This document shows, piece by piece, positions 51,875-60,602 of a DNA stretch of 64,000 nucleotides. The notes under the pieces are model-generated. The model had not been told where the DNA came from, did not search any database, and saw only the letters and a program-made list of their open reading frames with translations. Numbering within the stretch: the first letter of the stretch is position 1; the number at the start of each line of letters is the position of its first letter. Origin of the DNA: Pseudonocardia halophobica (GTDB taxonomy: Bacteria > Actinomycetota > Actinomycetes > Mycobacteriales > Pseudonocardiaceae); contig NZ_BSFQ01000001.1 in the NCBI RefSeq assembly GCF_027922425.1, forward strand, positions 62,001 through 126,000, written 5' to 3'. A program made the translations under genes and the position numbers.

Positions 51875-53598
51875 GAGGGTTCCCGGCTCAACCGGTCGCG
51901 GGACAGGCCCAGGCGTTCGGGGGCGTGCAGCTGCAGGAGCGTGTGCTCGGCGTCCATCGGCACGGCGCGGCGGGTCGCCCGGCTGACCACGACCATGGTG
52001 AGGAAGGCCAGCGGCACGGCGACGGCGGCGGGCCGCAGCAGCAGCACGCCCACGGCTCCCTCCGGCACGCTCCCGGCCAGCGCGAACCCGACCCCGATCG
52101 CGGACAGCACCCCGCCGACGAGGATGCCGGCCGTCGCGCCGGCGGGGGTGAGCCCGCGCCACCAGACGCCGAGCACGAGCAGCGGGCAGAAGGTGGCGGC
52201 GGAGACCGCGAAGACGAGCGGCACGGTGAGCGCCAGGTCCAGCCGCGTGACGAGGAGGGCGGGCGCCACCGGCACGATCGCCGACAGCAGCGCGGCGAGC
52301 CGGAAGTCCCGCAGCTTCCCCTTCAACACGTCCGTGAACAGTACGCCGGCCAGGCTCACGACCAGGCCCGACGACGTCGACAGGAACGCCGCCGCGGCCC
52401 CGGCGGACACGAGGCCGCCGAGCAGCCAGCCCGCCCACCCGTCGCCCAGCGCGGCGGTCGGGACGAGCAGGACCGCGCCGTCCGTGCGGCCGTCGACCAG
52501 CAGCTGCGGGGTGAACGCCCGCGACAGCAGGCCCATGAGCGTGACCAGCACGAACACCCCGCCGATCAGGGCCAGCACGACGACGGTGGTGCGGCGGGCG
52601 GCCCGGCCGTCCGGGTTCGTGTAGAAGCGGACCAGCACGTGCGGCAGGCCCATCGTGCCGGCGATGCCGGCGACCAGGATCGAGTAGATCTCGAGCAGGT
52701 TCAGCGGGCCGGACCGCGGCTCCAGCCACTCCCGGTCCGTCGCGGGCGTGCCGGCCGGGACGGGGACGCCGGTGCCGGCCTCGAACCGCAGCTCGGTCCC
52801 GGCCTCGACGCCGTGCAGGCCGGGCTGCCAGACCAGCGGGCCGTCGACGGGCGCGCCGTCGACCTCGCCGCGGGCCTCGAGCGGGGTGGGCGCGACGACC
52901 TCGAGTTCCACCGGCGTGCGGACGTCGATCGTGGTGGCCTCGGGGAACTCCGGCGCGGCGGGCCGGTCGAGCTCGCGGTCGCCCCCGAGGAACAGCGCGA
53001 GCGCGACGAGCGCGGGCACCGTGAGGGCGGTGAGCTTGAGCCAGTACTGGAAGGCCTGCACGAAGGTGATCGAGCGCATGCCGCCGGCCACCACGCACAG
53101 CACCACCAGCACGCCCGCGCCGAGCACGCCGACCCACGAGGGCAGCGAGGTCAGGGTGGTGAGCGAGAGTCCCGCACCCTGCAGCTGCGGCAGCAGGTAG
53201 AGCCAGCCGATCAGCAGCACGAGCGCGGTGCACAGCCGGCGCAGCCGCGGCGAGTGCAGCCGGGCCTCGGCGAAGTCCGGGATCGTGTAGGCGCCGGAGC
53301 GGCGCAGCGGGGCGGCCACGAACAGCAGCAGCGCCAGGTACCCCGCGCAGAAGGCGATCGGGTACCAGAGTGCGGTCGCGCCCTCGCGGAGCACCAGGCC
53401 GGCGATCCCGAGGAAGGTCGCCGCGGAGAGGTACTCGCCGGAGATCGCCGCGGCGTTGGGGACGGCGCCGACCGTGCGGGAGGCGACGAGGAAGTCCGAG
53501 GTGCTGCGGGCGACGCGCACGCCCAGCGACCCGATGACGACGGACGCCACGCCGACGAGGGCGATGGCGACCAGCGCGATGACGGACGGGGTGGGCAA
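51871..53598 (-). CDS. Sodium/solute symporter (SSS family) with extracytoplasmic insert, copy A
   Basis: The 575-residue protein is a tandem paralogue of copy B, with SDFLVASRTVGAVPNAAAISGEYLSAATFLG, GGMRSITFVQAFQYWLKL, GTMGLPHVLVRFYTNPDGRAARRT and STSSGLVVSLAGVLFTDVLKG. It carries a similar insert (about 205-298). No ATG or GTG opens the frame at the right place; TTG 53598, with GAGAG 7 nt upstream, fits best. It lies 43 bp after the Pro-rich protein gene. Confidence 0.87.
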   Translation of the reverse strand: MPTPSVIALVAIALVGVASVVIGSLGVRVARSTSDFLVASRTVGAVPNAAAISGEYLSAATFLGIAGLVLREGATALWYPIAFCAGYLALLLFVAAPLRRSGAYTIPDFAEARLHSPRLRRLCTALVLLIGWLYLLPQLQGAGLSLTTLTSLPSWVGVLGAGVLVVLCVVAGGMRSITFVQAFQYWLKLTALTVPALVALALFLGGDRELDRPAAPEFPEATTIDVRTPVELEVVAPTPLEARGEVDGAPVDGPLVWQPGLHGVEAGTELRFEAGTGVPVPAGTPATDREWLEPRSGPLNLLEIYSILVAGIAGTMGLPHVLVRFYTNPDGRAARRTTVVVLALIGGVFVLVTLMGLLSRAFTPQLLVDGRTDGAVLLVPTAALGDGWAGWLLGGLVSAGAAAAFLSTSSGLVVSLAGVLFTDVLKGKLRDFRLAALLSAIVPVAPALLVTRLDLALTVPLVFAVSAATFCPLLVLGVWWRGLTPAGATAGILVGGVLSAIGVGFALAGSVPEGAVGVLLLRPAAVAVPLAFLTMVVVSRATRRAVPMDAEHTLLQLHAPERLGLSRDRLSREPS

Positions 53599-53641
53599 CG
53601 GCGAGCTCTCTGGGGGATCGGGCGCGGGGGAACGGGCGGGG

Positions 53642-55015
53642 TCAGTCCTGGACGTGGTCGGCGAAGTTCTGCTCGACCCGCTCGGCGGCCTTCGTGTGCC
53701 ACCAGCCCAGGACCAGGAGGAACGGGTAGACCAGCACGCCGAGGAGCAGCCAGGGCAGCCGCAGCCCCAGCACCTCGAGCCGGCCGAGCTCGGGGTAGAA
53801 GGCGAACAGCGCGGGCAGCATGCCGAGCACCAGCAGCGCGAGGCCGCCGATGCGCAGCGCGACCGCGAGCTGGCCCCCGATGAGGTTCGTGCGCAGCAGC
53901 TCGCCGACGGCGGTGCCCTCCTGCACGTCGACCACCGTACGGACGGTGCGGGCGACGCCCTTGCGCTCGGACAGCACCACGCGGACGCGGCGGGGCGCGC
54001 CTTCGGGCTGTTCCTCCTCGACGGGCCGGAACCGGGCGCCGACGGGGCGGCCGGGGCCGGTGTCGCCGGTGGGCGCCGTGGGGGCGGTGGGAGCGACGGC
54101 GGGCGAGGGTGCGCCGGCGGTGCGGGCGGAGAGCGGGAGCCGGCTCGCGGGGTCGACGGCCTGTGTGGCGTCGGCCGTCCCGTGCGGCGCGGTCCCGGGC
54201 TCGGGGGCCTGCTCGAACGCCGGCGCGGGGTGCCCGGGCTGTCCGGGGGTCTCCGTGGGCGGGACCGGCGGGATGACGCCGACGTCCGTGCGTTCGGCGT
54301 CGGGGTCCGGCATCGGGCGCGGGAGCCCGGGGTGGGTGCCCGGCGGGGCCATGGGCGCGGACGGGGGCGGCGCGGGCATCGCGCGGAAGGACGGCTCCGG
54401 GGTGAACTCGCCGGTGAAGGCCTGGGGGTACGGATCACCCGACGGGGGCCGGACGGCCGGCGGCAGCCCGCCCAGGGAGTCCGGCGCGAGCGCGGGGCGG
54501 CCCGCCCGGGACAGCGGGCTGCCCGGGGCGCCGCTCTGCCGCATCCCGCCGGAACCGCCCGACGGGCCCTGCGGGTCCGGTCCGGGGCCGCCGCGGCCGT
54601 CGTCGTAGGTCTCGGGCGGCGGCATCCGCAGCGGCACGCTGGCCGGGCCGAGGACCCGCTCGAACCGCTCGACCTCGGGGCCGCCGAACGGCTCGTCGTC
54701 CCCGTCGTCGTAGTCGTCGTCGTAGTCCGGGTAGGCGGTGTAGTCCGGCCCGCCCGGCGGCGGGGTGTCGCCGCGGGCCACCCGGGCCCGCAGCTCGCCG
54801 ACGCCGAACTGCTCGGTGTCCGCCTCGTCCCGCGCGTGCCGGCCGCGGCCGGAGCGGGCGTTGGCGTCCATCCGGCGGCGCATCTCCTCCTGCAGCCACA
54901 GCGGCCCGGAGTCCTCGGGACCGCCCGGCGCCGCGCGCCGGCGCCGGGTGGACCCCTCCCCGTCTCCCGGGTCGGGGCTCATCGACGGCGGGGAGCCGTC
55001 GACGGCAGCGCTCAT
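53642..55015 (-). CDS. Pro-rich protein with symporter small-subunit-like C-terminus
   Basis: The 457-residue protein has about 340 residues of low-complexity sequence rich in Pro, Gly, Asp and Arg, then a small domain VRVVLSERKGVARTVRTVVD and two helices (GLALLVLGMLPALFAFYPEL and LPWLLLGVLVYPFLLVLGWW), ending KAAERVEQNFADHVQD. The helical hairpin followed by a charged tail is reminiscent of the DUF485/DUF4212 subunits that accompany SSS symporters. It lies just before two such symporters and just after the LytTR regulator. That role is an inference; no family is recognised with certainty. Confidence 0.7.
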   Translation of the reverse strand: MSAAVDGSPPSMSPDPGDGEGSTRRRRAAPGGPEDSGPLWLQEEMRRRMDANARSGRGRHARDEADTEQFGVGELRARVARGDTPPPGGPDYTAYPDYDDDYDDGDDEPFGGPEVERFERVLGPASVPLRMPPPETYDDGRGGPGPDPQGPSGGSGGMRQSGAPGSPLSRAGRPALAPDSLGGLPPAVRPPSGDPYPQAFTGEFTPEPSFRAMPAPPPSAPMAPPGTHPGLPRPMPDPDAERTDVGVIPPVPPTETPGQPGHPAPAFEQAPEPGTAPHGTADATQAVDPASRLPLSARTAGAPSPAVAPTAPTAPTGDTGPGRPVGARFRPVEEEQPEGAPRRVRVVLSERKGVARTVRTVVDVQEGTAVGELLRTNLIGGQLAVALRIGGLALLVLGMLPALFAFYPELGRLEVLGLRLPWLLLGVLVYPFLLVLGWWHTKAAERVEQNFADHVQD

Positions 55016-55049
55016 GCCTCCTCCGCGGGAACGAGTGCGTCGTCGGCGC

Positions 55050-55928
55050 TCACCTCTGGCTCCACGCCTGCTTCGTCGCGCGGACCAGGCGGTCCTTCAG
55101 CTCACGGGTGTGCCGGCGGGAGACGGGCAGCTCCGCGGTGTCGGGGCCGGAGCCGACCCGCACCACGTACCCCGACCCGGACAGCCGCAGCTCGGTGACC
55201 AGCGGCAACGCCACCAGGAACGAGCGGTGGATGCGGACGAACCCGGCGTCGCGCCAGCGGTCCTCCAGCACCGACAGCGGGATGCGGACCAGGTGGCTGC
55301 CCTCGGTGGTGTGCAGCCGGGCGTAGTCGCCCTGGGCCTCCACGTACCGGACGGCCGAGCGCGGCACCAGCTTCGTGGTGCCCGCGAGCTCGACGGGGAT
55401 GACCTCGTCCTCGTCCCGCTCCTGCGGGGCGGGCTCGACGGGCGCCGCGGTCGCCCGGTTGGCGATGATCCGGTCCAGGGCGGCGGCGAGCCGCTCCTCG
55501 CGCAGGGGCTTGAGCAGGTAGTCCTTGGCGCCGACCTCGTAGGCGTCGACCGCGCGGTCGTCGTGCGCCGTGACGAACACGACCTCCGGCGGCTGGGCCA
55601 TGGAGGAGAAGACGCGGGCGAGCTCGAGGCCGTCGAGACCCGGCATGCGGATGTCGAGGAAGACGACGTCGACGTCCGTCTTCTCGGCCACGCGCGTGCC
55701 GGCGGCCGGGTGCGGGGCGCCCGCGGCGCGGGCGGCGTTCGCGGCGTGCACGCTCTCCCGGGAGCTGCGGGCGTTGAGGATGCGGAGGGCCTCGGTCGCG
55801 TCCGAGGCCTTGAGCACCTCGCCGACCCGCGGGTCCTCGTTCAGCAGGAACGCCAGTTCTTCGAGAGCCGGCTGTTCGTCGTCCACTGCGAGGACGACCA
55901 GACCTCCGGAGCTGTCGGTGCTGTCCAC
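55050..55928 (-). CDS. LytTR-type response regulator
   Basis: The 292-residue protein has a receiver domain (VLAVDDEQPALEELAFLL; FLDIRMPGLDG with phospho-Asp92; FVTAHDDRAVDAYEVGAKDYLLKP with Lys) and a LytTR DNA-binding domain (about 165-285: VRYVEAQGDYARLHT, FVRIHRSFLVAL). An Ala-rich insert of about 30 residues (55-84) sits before the phospho-Asp strand. LytTR regulators work with LytS-type kinases and often control carboxylate transporters. The kinase gene lies two genes away, beyond an S49 peptidase. Confidence 0.93.
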   Translation of the reverse strand: MDSTDSSGGLVVLAVDDEQPALEELAFLLNEDPRVGEVLKASDATEALRILNARSSRESVHAANAARAAGAPHPAAGTRVAEKTDVDVVFLDIRMPGLDGLELARVFSSMAQPPEVVFVTAHDDRAVDAYEVGAKDYLLKPLREERLAAALDRIIANRATAAPVEPAPQERDEDEVIPVELAGTTKLVPRSAVRYVEAQGDYARLHTTEGSHLVRIPLSVLEDRWRDAGFVRIHRSFLVALPLVTELRLSGSGYVVRVGSGPDTAELPVSRRHTRELKDRLVRATKQAWSQR

Positions 55929-56025
55929 GATCTCCTCATCCTGCGTTCCCGGTGCGCGGCCGGGCGCGCACCTCGTCGGTGGCGGCCCCGGGCCCTGCCG
56001 ACCATGGTGACGGTGATCGGTGCGG

Positions 56026-56039
56026 GATGCCAGGGCATC
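56026..56039. promoter_or_regulatory. Palindrome upstream of the LytTR gene
   Basis: GATGCC-AG-GGCATC is a 6-bp inverted repeat about 100 bp before the response regulator start. It may be a regulator site; evidence is weak. Confidence 0.25.
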
Positions 56040-56120
56040 TCATCAATCTGCGACCGATCGGCTACTGATCGAACGGGTGAGGACCGGGGCTCCTCTCGGG
56101 CTCGCCCACCGCCGGCGAGG

Positions 56121-57017
56121 CTACAGACCGTAGCGCGCCCATGTCGCCCTGATGTCGGCCGCCTGGACCAGACCGAGCGCGGCGTCCGCCGCACCGCCTG
56201 CACCGAGGGCCCCGGGGAGCCCCGCGGCGGGGGCGCCCAGGCCCAGCCGGGCGAGCAGCGGCTTGCGTCCCTCGACCGGGGCCAGCTTGGCGTCCGGGAA
56301 GCGCTCCGTGAGGACGGACCGCGCCGTGCCCAGGCCGTCGACCAGGCCGAGCTCCAGCGCCCGCGCCCCGGTCCAGACCTCGCCCGTGAAGAGATCGTCG
56401 CCACCGGTCAGCCGGTCGCCCCGGCGGTCGACGACCCACTGCCGGAACAGGCCGTGCAGCTCGTCCTGCAGCCCGCGCAGCCAGGCGACGTCCTCGTCCT
56501 TCTCCGGCAGGAACGGGTCGAGCCGGGACTTGGACTTCCCGGCGGTGTGCAGCCGGCGCTCGATCCCGAAGCGCTGGATGAAGCCCTCCAGCCCGAACCC
56601 GGAGCTGATCACGCCGATCGAGCCGACGATCGAGGTCGGGTGGGCGTAGATCTCGTCCGCCGCGCAGGCCAGCCAGTACCCGCCCGAGGCCGCGACGTCC
56701 TCGCAGAACGCCAGCACCGGCACCTCGTGCTCGGCCGCCAGCCCGCGGATCCGGTCCGCGACCAGGGCGGACTGGGTGGGCGAGCCGCCGGGCGAGTTCA
56801 CCAGCAGCCCCACCGCGACGACCCGCTCCGTGCCGAACGCCCGCTCCAGCACCTTCTCCGTGGAGGCCGCGTTGATCACCGCGCGAGGTACCGGACCGGG
56901 CTGCGGCGAGATCACGCCGTGCAGCCGGACGAGCGGGACGACCGGCGCGTCGCCCTTCTCGCCGAGCCGTCCGGGAAGGCGCGAGGTCAGGCGGTCGGGC
57001 AGGCGGAGGGCGTCCAT
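56121..57017 (-). CDS. S49 family signal-peptide-peptidase-like protease (SppA type)
   Basis: The 298-residue protein has the S49 core: VVPLVRLHGVISP, VGLLVNSPGGSPTQSALVADRI, CEDVAASGGYWLACAADEIYAHPTS with nucleophile Ser111, GSIGVI, and the general-base region TAGKSKSRLDPF with Lys161 or Lys163. It lacks a clear signal peptide, as short bacterial S49 members sometimes do. They degrade cleaved signal peptides or membrane peptides. ATG 57017 is chosen because TAGCGT (57029-57024) lies 6 nt before it. Confidence 0.92.
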   Translation of the reverse strand: MDALRLPDRLTSRLPGRLGEKGDAPVVPLVRLHGVISPQPGPVPRAVINAASTEKVLERAFGTERVVAVGLLVNSPGGSPTQSALVADRIRGLAAEHEVPVLAFCEDVAASGGYWLACAADEIYAHPTSIVGSIGVISSGFGLEGFIQRFGIERRLHTAGKSKSRLDPFLPEKDEDVAWLRGLQDELHGLFRQWVVDRRGDRLTGGDDLFTGEVWTGARALELGLVDGLGTARSVLTERFPDAKLAPVEGRKPLLARLGLGAPAAGLPGALGAGGAADAALGLVQAADIRATWARYGL

Positions 57018-57023
57018 GTGCAC

Positions 57024-57029
57024 ACGCTA
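57024..57029 (-). promoter_or_regulatory. Leaderless -10 element of the S49 peptidase gene
   Basis: TAGCGT on the minus strand, 6 nt before ATG 57017, identical to the element at 27920-27925. Confidence 0.45.
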
Positions 57030-57073
57030 CAGATCAGGACCCGCCGTTGAGGCGATCTTCGAGGGGCCGCGCG

Positions 57074-58288
57074 TCAGACCCGGATCCCCGCGCGGAACTT
57101 CGGCACCCGCAGCGTGATCTTCATGCCGGCGCCGACGGCCGTGTCCACGACCAGGCCGAAGTCGTCCCCGAAGGCCGAGCGCATGCGGTCGTCGACGTTG
57201 CCGAGGCCGACGTGCGCGCCGGACAGGTGGGCGTCGTCGAGGTCCTCGGTGAGGCGGGCGGGGTCCATGCCCACGCCGTCGTCCTCCACGATGATCACGC
57301 ACTCGGCGCCCGCGTTCTCGGCGGTGATGGTGATCGTGCCGCCGTTGGGCTTGCCGGACAGGCCGTGCCGCACCGCGTTCTCCACCAGCGGCTGCAGTGC
57401 GAGGAACGGCAGCACGACGTTGAGCACCTCGGGCGCGATCTGCAGCTTGATGTTCAGCCGGTTGCCGAAGCGGGCCTTCTCCAGGGCGATGTAGCGCTCG
57501 ATGTTGGTCAGCTCGTCCGACAGCGTCGTGTACTCGCCGGCGGTGCGGAACGAGTACCGGGTGAAGTCGGCGAACTCGATCAGCAGGTCGCGGGCGCGCA
57601 CCGGGTCGGTGCGGATGAAGCTCGCGATCGTGGTCAGCGCGTTGTAGACGAAGTGCGGCGAGATCTGCGCGCGCAGCGCCCGGACCTCGGCCCGGTTGAG
57701 CCGGGCGCGCGACTCGTCGAGCTCGGCGAGCTCGAGCTGGCTGGAGACGTACCGCGCGACCTCGGCGGTGGCCCGCAGCAGCACCGGGCCGGCGGTCAGG
57801 GTGGTGAGCGCGGCCAGGGTGCCGATGATCGCGCCGTCGCTCTCCAGCGGCACCACGACGATGCCGCGGACGTCGCAGCTCGGGTACTGGCAGGCGATGG
57901 CCGAGTGCGAGAGCACCTGCTGGCGGCCGGTGGAGATCACCTGGTCGGCGAGGGCCACCACGTCGGGCTTGTGCTGGTCGGCGTCGCCGTCCCAGGCCAG
58001 GACCTCGCCCCGGGCGTCCGTCATGGTGAGCGCAGAGGTGTCCAGCAGGGTGCGCAGGTAGGGCAGCGCGTACGCGGCGGAGTTGGGGTTGAGCCCGTCC
58101 CGCAGCGCGGGCGCGGCGAGCGCCACCGTGTGCAGCGTGGAGAAGGTGGCCCGCTCGAGCGGGCTCGCGAAGGTGTGCCGGCGGGCACGGCGCACGAGGA
58201 GCACCACGATCACCACGACCAGCGCCACGATGACCGCCGCGAGGACGAGCACCAGCGGCGACGAGAGCACGTCCGCCACCGTGGTCAC
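57074..58288 (-). CDS. LytS-like sensor histidine kinase
   Basis: The 404-residue protein has one membrane helix (about 11-32), a GAF-like sensing domain (50-185) with IACQYPSC (Cys133 and Cys138), the LytS-type phosphoacceptor region RALRAQISPHFVYNALTTIASFI with His212, and an ATPase domain (LPFLALQPLVENAVRHGL; IIVEDDGVGMDP; GLGNVDDRMRSAFGD). The kinase core matches the His_kinase family of LytS, YehU and YpdA. GTG 58288 overlaps the upstream stop by 4 nt (GTGA); GTG 58279 is an alternative. Its partner is probably the LytTR regulator at 55050-55928. Confidence 0.93.
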   Translation of the reverse strand: MTTVADVLSSPLVLVLAAVIVALVVVIVVLLVRRARRHTFASPLERATFSTLHTVALAAPALRDGLNPNSAAYALPYLRTLLDTSALTMTDARGEVLAWDGDADQHKPDVVALADQVISTGRQQVLSHSAIACQYPSCDVRGIVVVPLESDGAIIGTLAALTTLTAGPVLLRATAEVARYVSSQLELAELDESRARLNRAEVRALRAQISPHFVYNALTTIASFIRTDPVRARDLLIEFADFTRYSFRTAGEYTTLSDELTNIERYIALEKARFGNRLNIKLQIAPEVLNVVLPFLALQPLVENAVRHGLSGKPNGGTITITAENAGAECVIIVEDDGVGMDPARLTEDLDDAHLSGAHVGLGNVDDRMRSAFGDDFGLVVDTAVGAGMKITLRVPKFRAGIRV

Positions 58289-59166
58289 CTCACCAGTCTG
58301 GAGAGCCGCCGGTCGGCCAGGGGTTTGCCGCCGGTCTGGCAGGTCGGACAGTACTGGAACGACCGATCGGCGAACGACACCTCCCGGACGGTGTCGCCGC
58401 ACACCGGGCAGGGCAGCCCGGTCCGGGCGTGGACCCGCAGGCCGGAGCGCTTCTCGCCCTTCAGCGAGGCGGCGCGCTGGCCCACGGAGCGGTCCACGGC
58501 GTCGCTGAGGACCCCGCGCATCGCCTCGTACAGGACGTCGACCCGGTCCTCGTCGAGCCGCCCGGAGACGGCGTACGGGGACAGCCGGGCGGTGTGCAGG
58601 ATCTCGTCGCTGTAGGCGTTGCCGATCCCGGCCAGCACCTTCTGGTCGGTGATCAGGTTCTTGATCCGCTCGGTGCGCCCGGCGAGCAGCGCGCCGAACC
58701 CGGCGCGGTCGATGTCGAGCGCGTCCGGCCCGAGCTTCGCGACGCCCGGCACCTCCTGCGGGTCGTGCACCAGGTACACCGCGAGCCGCTTCTGCGTGCC
58801 CGCCTCGGTGAGGTCGAAGCCCGGCCCACCGACGGCGTCGAGGTGCACCCGAAGGGCCAGCGGGCCGCGCCCGCTGGGCTTCGGCGGGGTGGCGGCGGCC
58901 TGGTCGTGCCAGCGCAGCCAGCCCGCCCGCGACAGGTGCGTGACCAGGTGCAGGCCCGGCTCGTCCTTGCGGTCCTCGAAGTCCACCGAGAGGAACTTGC
59001 CGAACCGGCTCGCCCCCGTGACCACGCGGCCGGCCAGCCCCGACACCGGCGGGTCGAAGGTCTTCAGCACGCTCATGCTGGCCACGTCGACCCGCGCCAC
59101 CGGCCGGTACAGGGCGTGGTCGCGCAGGTGCTGGGCGAGCGCCTCGACCTCGGGGAGCTCGGGCAT
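58285..59166 (-). CDS. Formamidopyrimidine-DNA glycosylase family protein (Fpg/Nei)
   Basis: The 293-residue protein has the catalytic N-terminus PELPEVE (Pro2 forms the Schiff base), LHLVTHLSRAGWLRWH, TERIKNLITDQKVLAGIGNAYSDEIL as the helix-two-turn-helix, and a C-terminal zinc finger with four Cys (CPVCGDTV and FQYCPTCQ). It removes oxidised bases from DNA. Whether it acts as MutM or as Nei is not settled by sequence alone. ATG 59166 overlaps the stop of the upstream gene (TGATG). Confidence 0.93.
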   Translation of the reverse strand: MPELPEVEALAQHLRDHALYRPVARVDVASMSVLKTFDPPVSGLAGRVVTGASRFGKFLSVDFEDRKDEPGLHLVTHLSRAGWLRWHDQAAATPPKPSGRGPLALRVHLDAVGGPGFDLTEAGTQKRLAVYLVHDPQEVPGVAKLGPDALDIDRAGFGALLAGRTERIKNLITDQKVLAGIGNAYSDEILHTARLSPYAVSGRLDEDRVDVLYEAMRGVLSDAVDRSVGQRAASLKGEKRSGLRVHARTGLPCPVCGDTVREVSFADRSFQYCPTCQTGGKPLADRRLSRLVR

Positions 59167-59621
59167 CAGTTGACCGGCTGCAGGGGGCTGTCGGCGTGGC
59201 CGGGGGTGCCGCGCTGGCGCAGCGACAGCACCACCACGCGCATCTCCTCCTGGGCACGGCTCATCCCGCGGACCTTGCCCACCCAGTGCTCGCGGCCGGC
59301 GTCGGAGCCGTAGTGCCCGTCCGTCTCCGCGACGATCTTCCACGGCCGGCGCAGCCACCAGCGGACCGGGAAGAAGCCGAGGATCACGATCGCGGCGAAC
59401 CAGTAGGCCAGCGGCACGTACACCTGCGACTGGGCGAGCAGCGGCCAGGCCACGATGGCGACGCCGAACACGATCAACGCGCAGACGACCATCACGACGG
59501 CCCCGCGGCCGCCGTCCACGTCGTGCTCGAACTCGTCCCCGACGGCGGGCGGCGACCAGTCGATGCGCCTGCTGACCTCCCACGTCCGCCCGTCGTTGGC
59601 GGTCACGGTCTTCCTCGCCAT
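59166..59621 (-). CDS. Small two-helix membrane protein, unknown function
   Basis: The 151-residue protein has a soluble N-terminus (TANDGRTWEVSRRIDWSPPA), two helices (AVVMVVCALIVFGVAIVAWP and VYVPLAYWFAAIVILGFFPVRW) and a basic C-terminal part (RPWKIVAETDGHYGSD...HWVGKVRGMSRAQEEMR). It looks conserved in actinobacteria, but I cannot name a family. ATG 59621 is chosen because the basic start MARKTV follows; the frame is open to 59660. It heads the run that includes the glycosylase and kinase. Confidence 0.75.
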   Translation of the reverse strand: MARKTVTANDGRTWEVSRRIDWSPPAVGDEFEHDVDGGRGAVVMVVCALIVFGVAIVAWPLLAQSQVYVPLAYWFAAIVILGFFPVRWWLRRPWKIVAETDGHYGSDAGREHWVGKVRGMSRAQEEMRVVVLSLRQRGTPGHADSPLQPVN

Positions 59622-59714
59622 GCACTCCGCCCGGTCAGAAGGGTCCCCGACGCGGACCATCGTCCCACACCCGCGAGCCCGGGTGCCGCCTCTTCCACCC
59701 CGGCGGCGGACGCG

Positions 59715-60599
59715 TCACCCCTTCACCGCACCCTGCGTGAACCCGGCGACGAAGCGGTCGAGGAAGAGGGTGAACACCACCGCGATCGGCACCGCGACGA
59801 GCACGGCGGCCGCCTGCAGCGACTGCCAGAAGAACACGTCGCCGCGGACGAGCTCGGTGGGCACGCCGGTGCTGATCACCTTCTCGGAGGTGGGCGAGAT
59901 GAACGCGAGGGCGTAGATGAACTCGCTGGCCGTGAGCGTGAACGCGAACACGACCACCGCGACGAGCCCGGGCAGGAGCAGCGGGACGACGACGCGCACC
60001 ATCGCCCCCACCCGGCTGTAGCCGTCGACCATGGCCTGTTCCTCGATGTCCTTCGGAATCGTCTTGAGGAAGCCGAGGAGCAGCCACACCGAGACCGGCA
60101 CGGTGATCGTCGGGTAGATGACCACGAGGGACCAGGTGGAGTCCTGCAGCCCGAGGGCCACCACGAGCCGCGAGAGCGAGAGGAACAGCAGCGTCGGCGG
60201 CACGAGGTAGACGAAGAAGATCGCGATGCCCATCCGGCCCGCCCACGGGCGGTCGAGGCGGGCCAGGCTGTACGCGGCCGGGAGCGCGAGCACCAGCGTG
60301 ATCAGCACGACGAGCAGGCCCACCCAGAGGGTGTTCCAGGCGAACGTCGCGAAGGCGGTGCGGGCGAACAGCAGCCGGAGGTGGTCGAGCGTCGGCGTCT
60401 CGTTGAAGACGAAGGGGTTGTTGCGCCGCCGGTAGAGGTCGCTGTCCTGCTTGAACGCGGTGATCGCCGCCCAGACGAACGGGCCCGCGGCGAACAGCGC
60501 GGACAGGACCGCGATCACGTAGAGGGTCGCGCGGGCGGCCCGGTGCCGCCACGCGTAGCGGCGGCGGTCGGCCTCGGTGACGACGAGCGTGCCCGCCAC
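59715..60599 (-). CDS. Carbohydrate ABC transporter permease (MalG/UgpE type)
   Basis: The 294-residue protein has six helices and the EAA-type loop IPKDIEEQAMVDGYSRVGAMVRVVVPLLLPGL, which contacts the ATPase. It also has SLVVIYPTITVPVSVWLLLGF of the MalG group. GTG 60599 follows the MalF-type gene by 3 bp. It is the last gene of a four-gene sugar-importer operon. Confidence 0.94.
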   Translation of the reverse strand: MAGTLVVTEADRRRYAWRHRAARATLYVIAVLSALFAAGPFVWAAITAFKQDSDLYRRRNNPFVFNETPTLDHLRLLFARTAFATFAWNTLWVGLLVVLITLVLALPAAYSLARLDRPWAGRMGIAIFFVYLVPPTLLFLSLSRLVVALGLQDSTWSLVVIYPTITVPVSVWLLLGFLKTIPKDIEEQAMVDGYSRVGAMVRVVVPLLLPGLVAVVVFAFTLTASEFIYALAFISPTSEKVISTGVPTELVRGDVFFWQSLQAAAVLVAVPIAVVFTLFLDRFVAGFTQGAVKG

Positions 60600-60602
60600 G
60601 GC

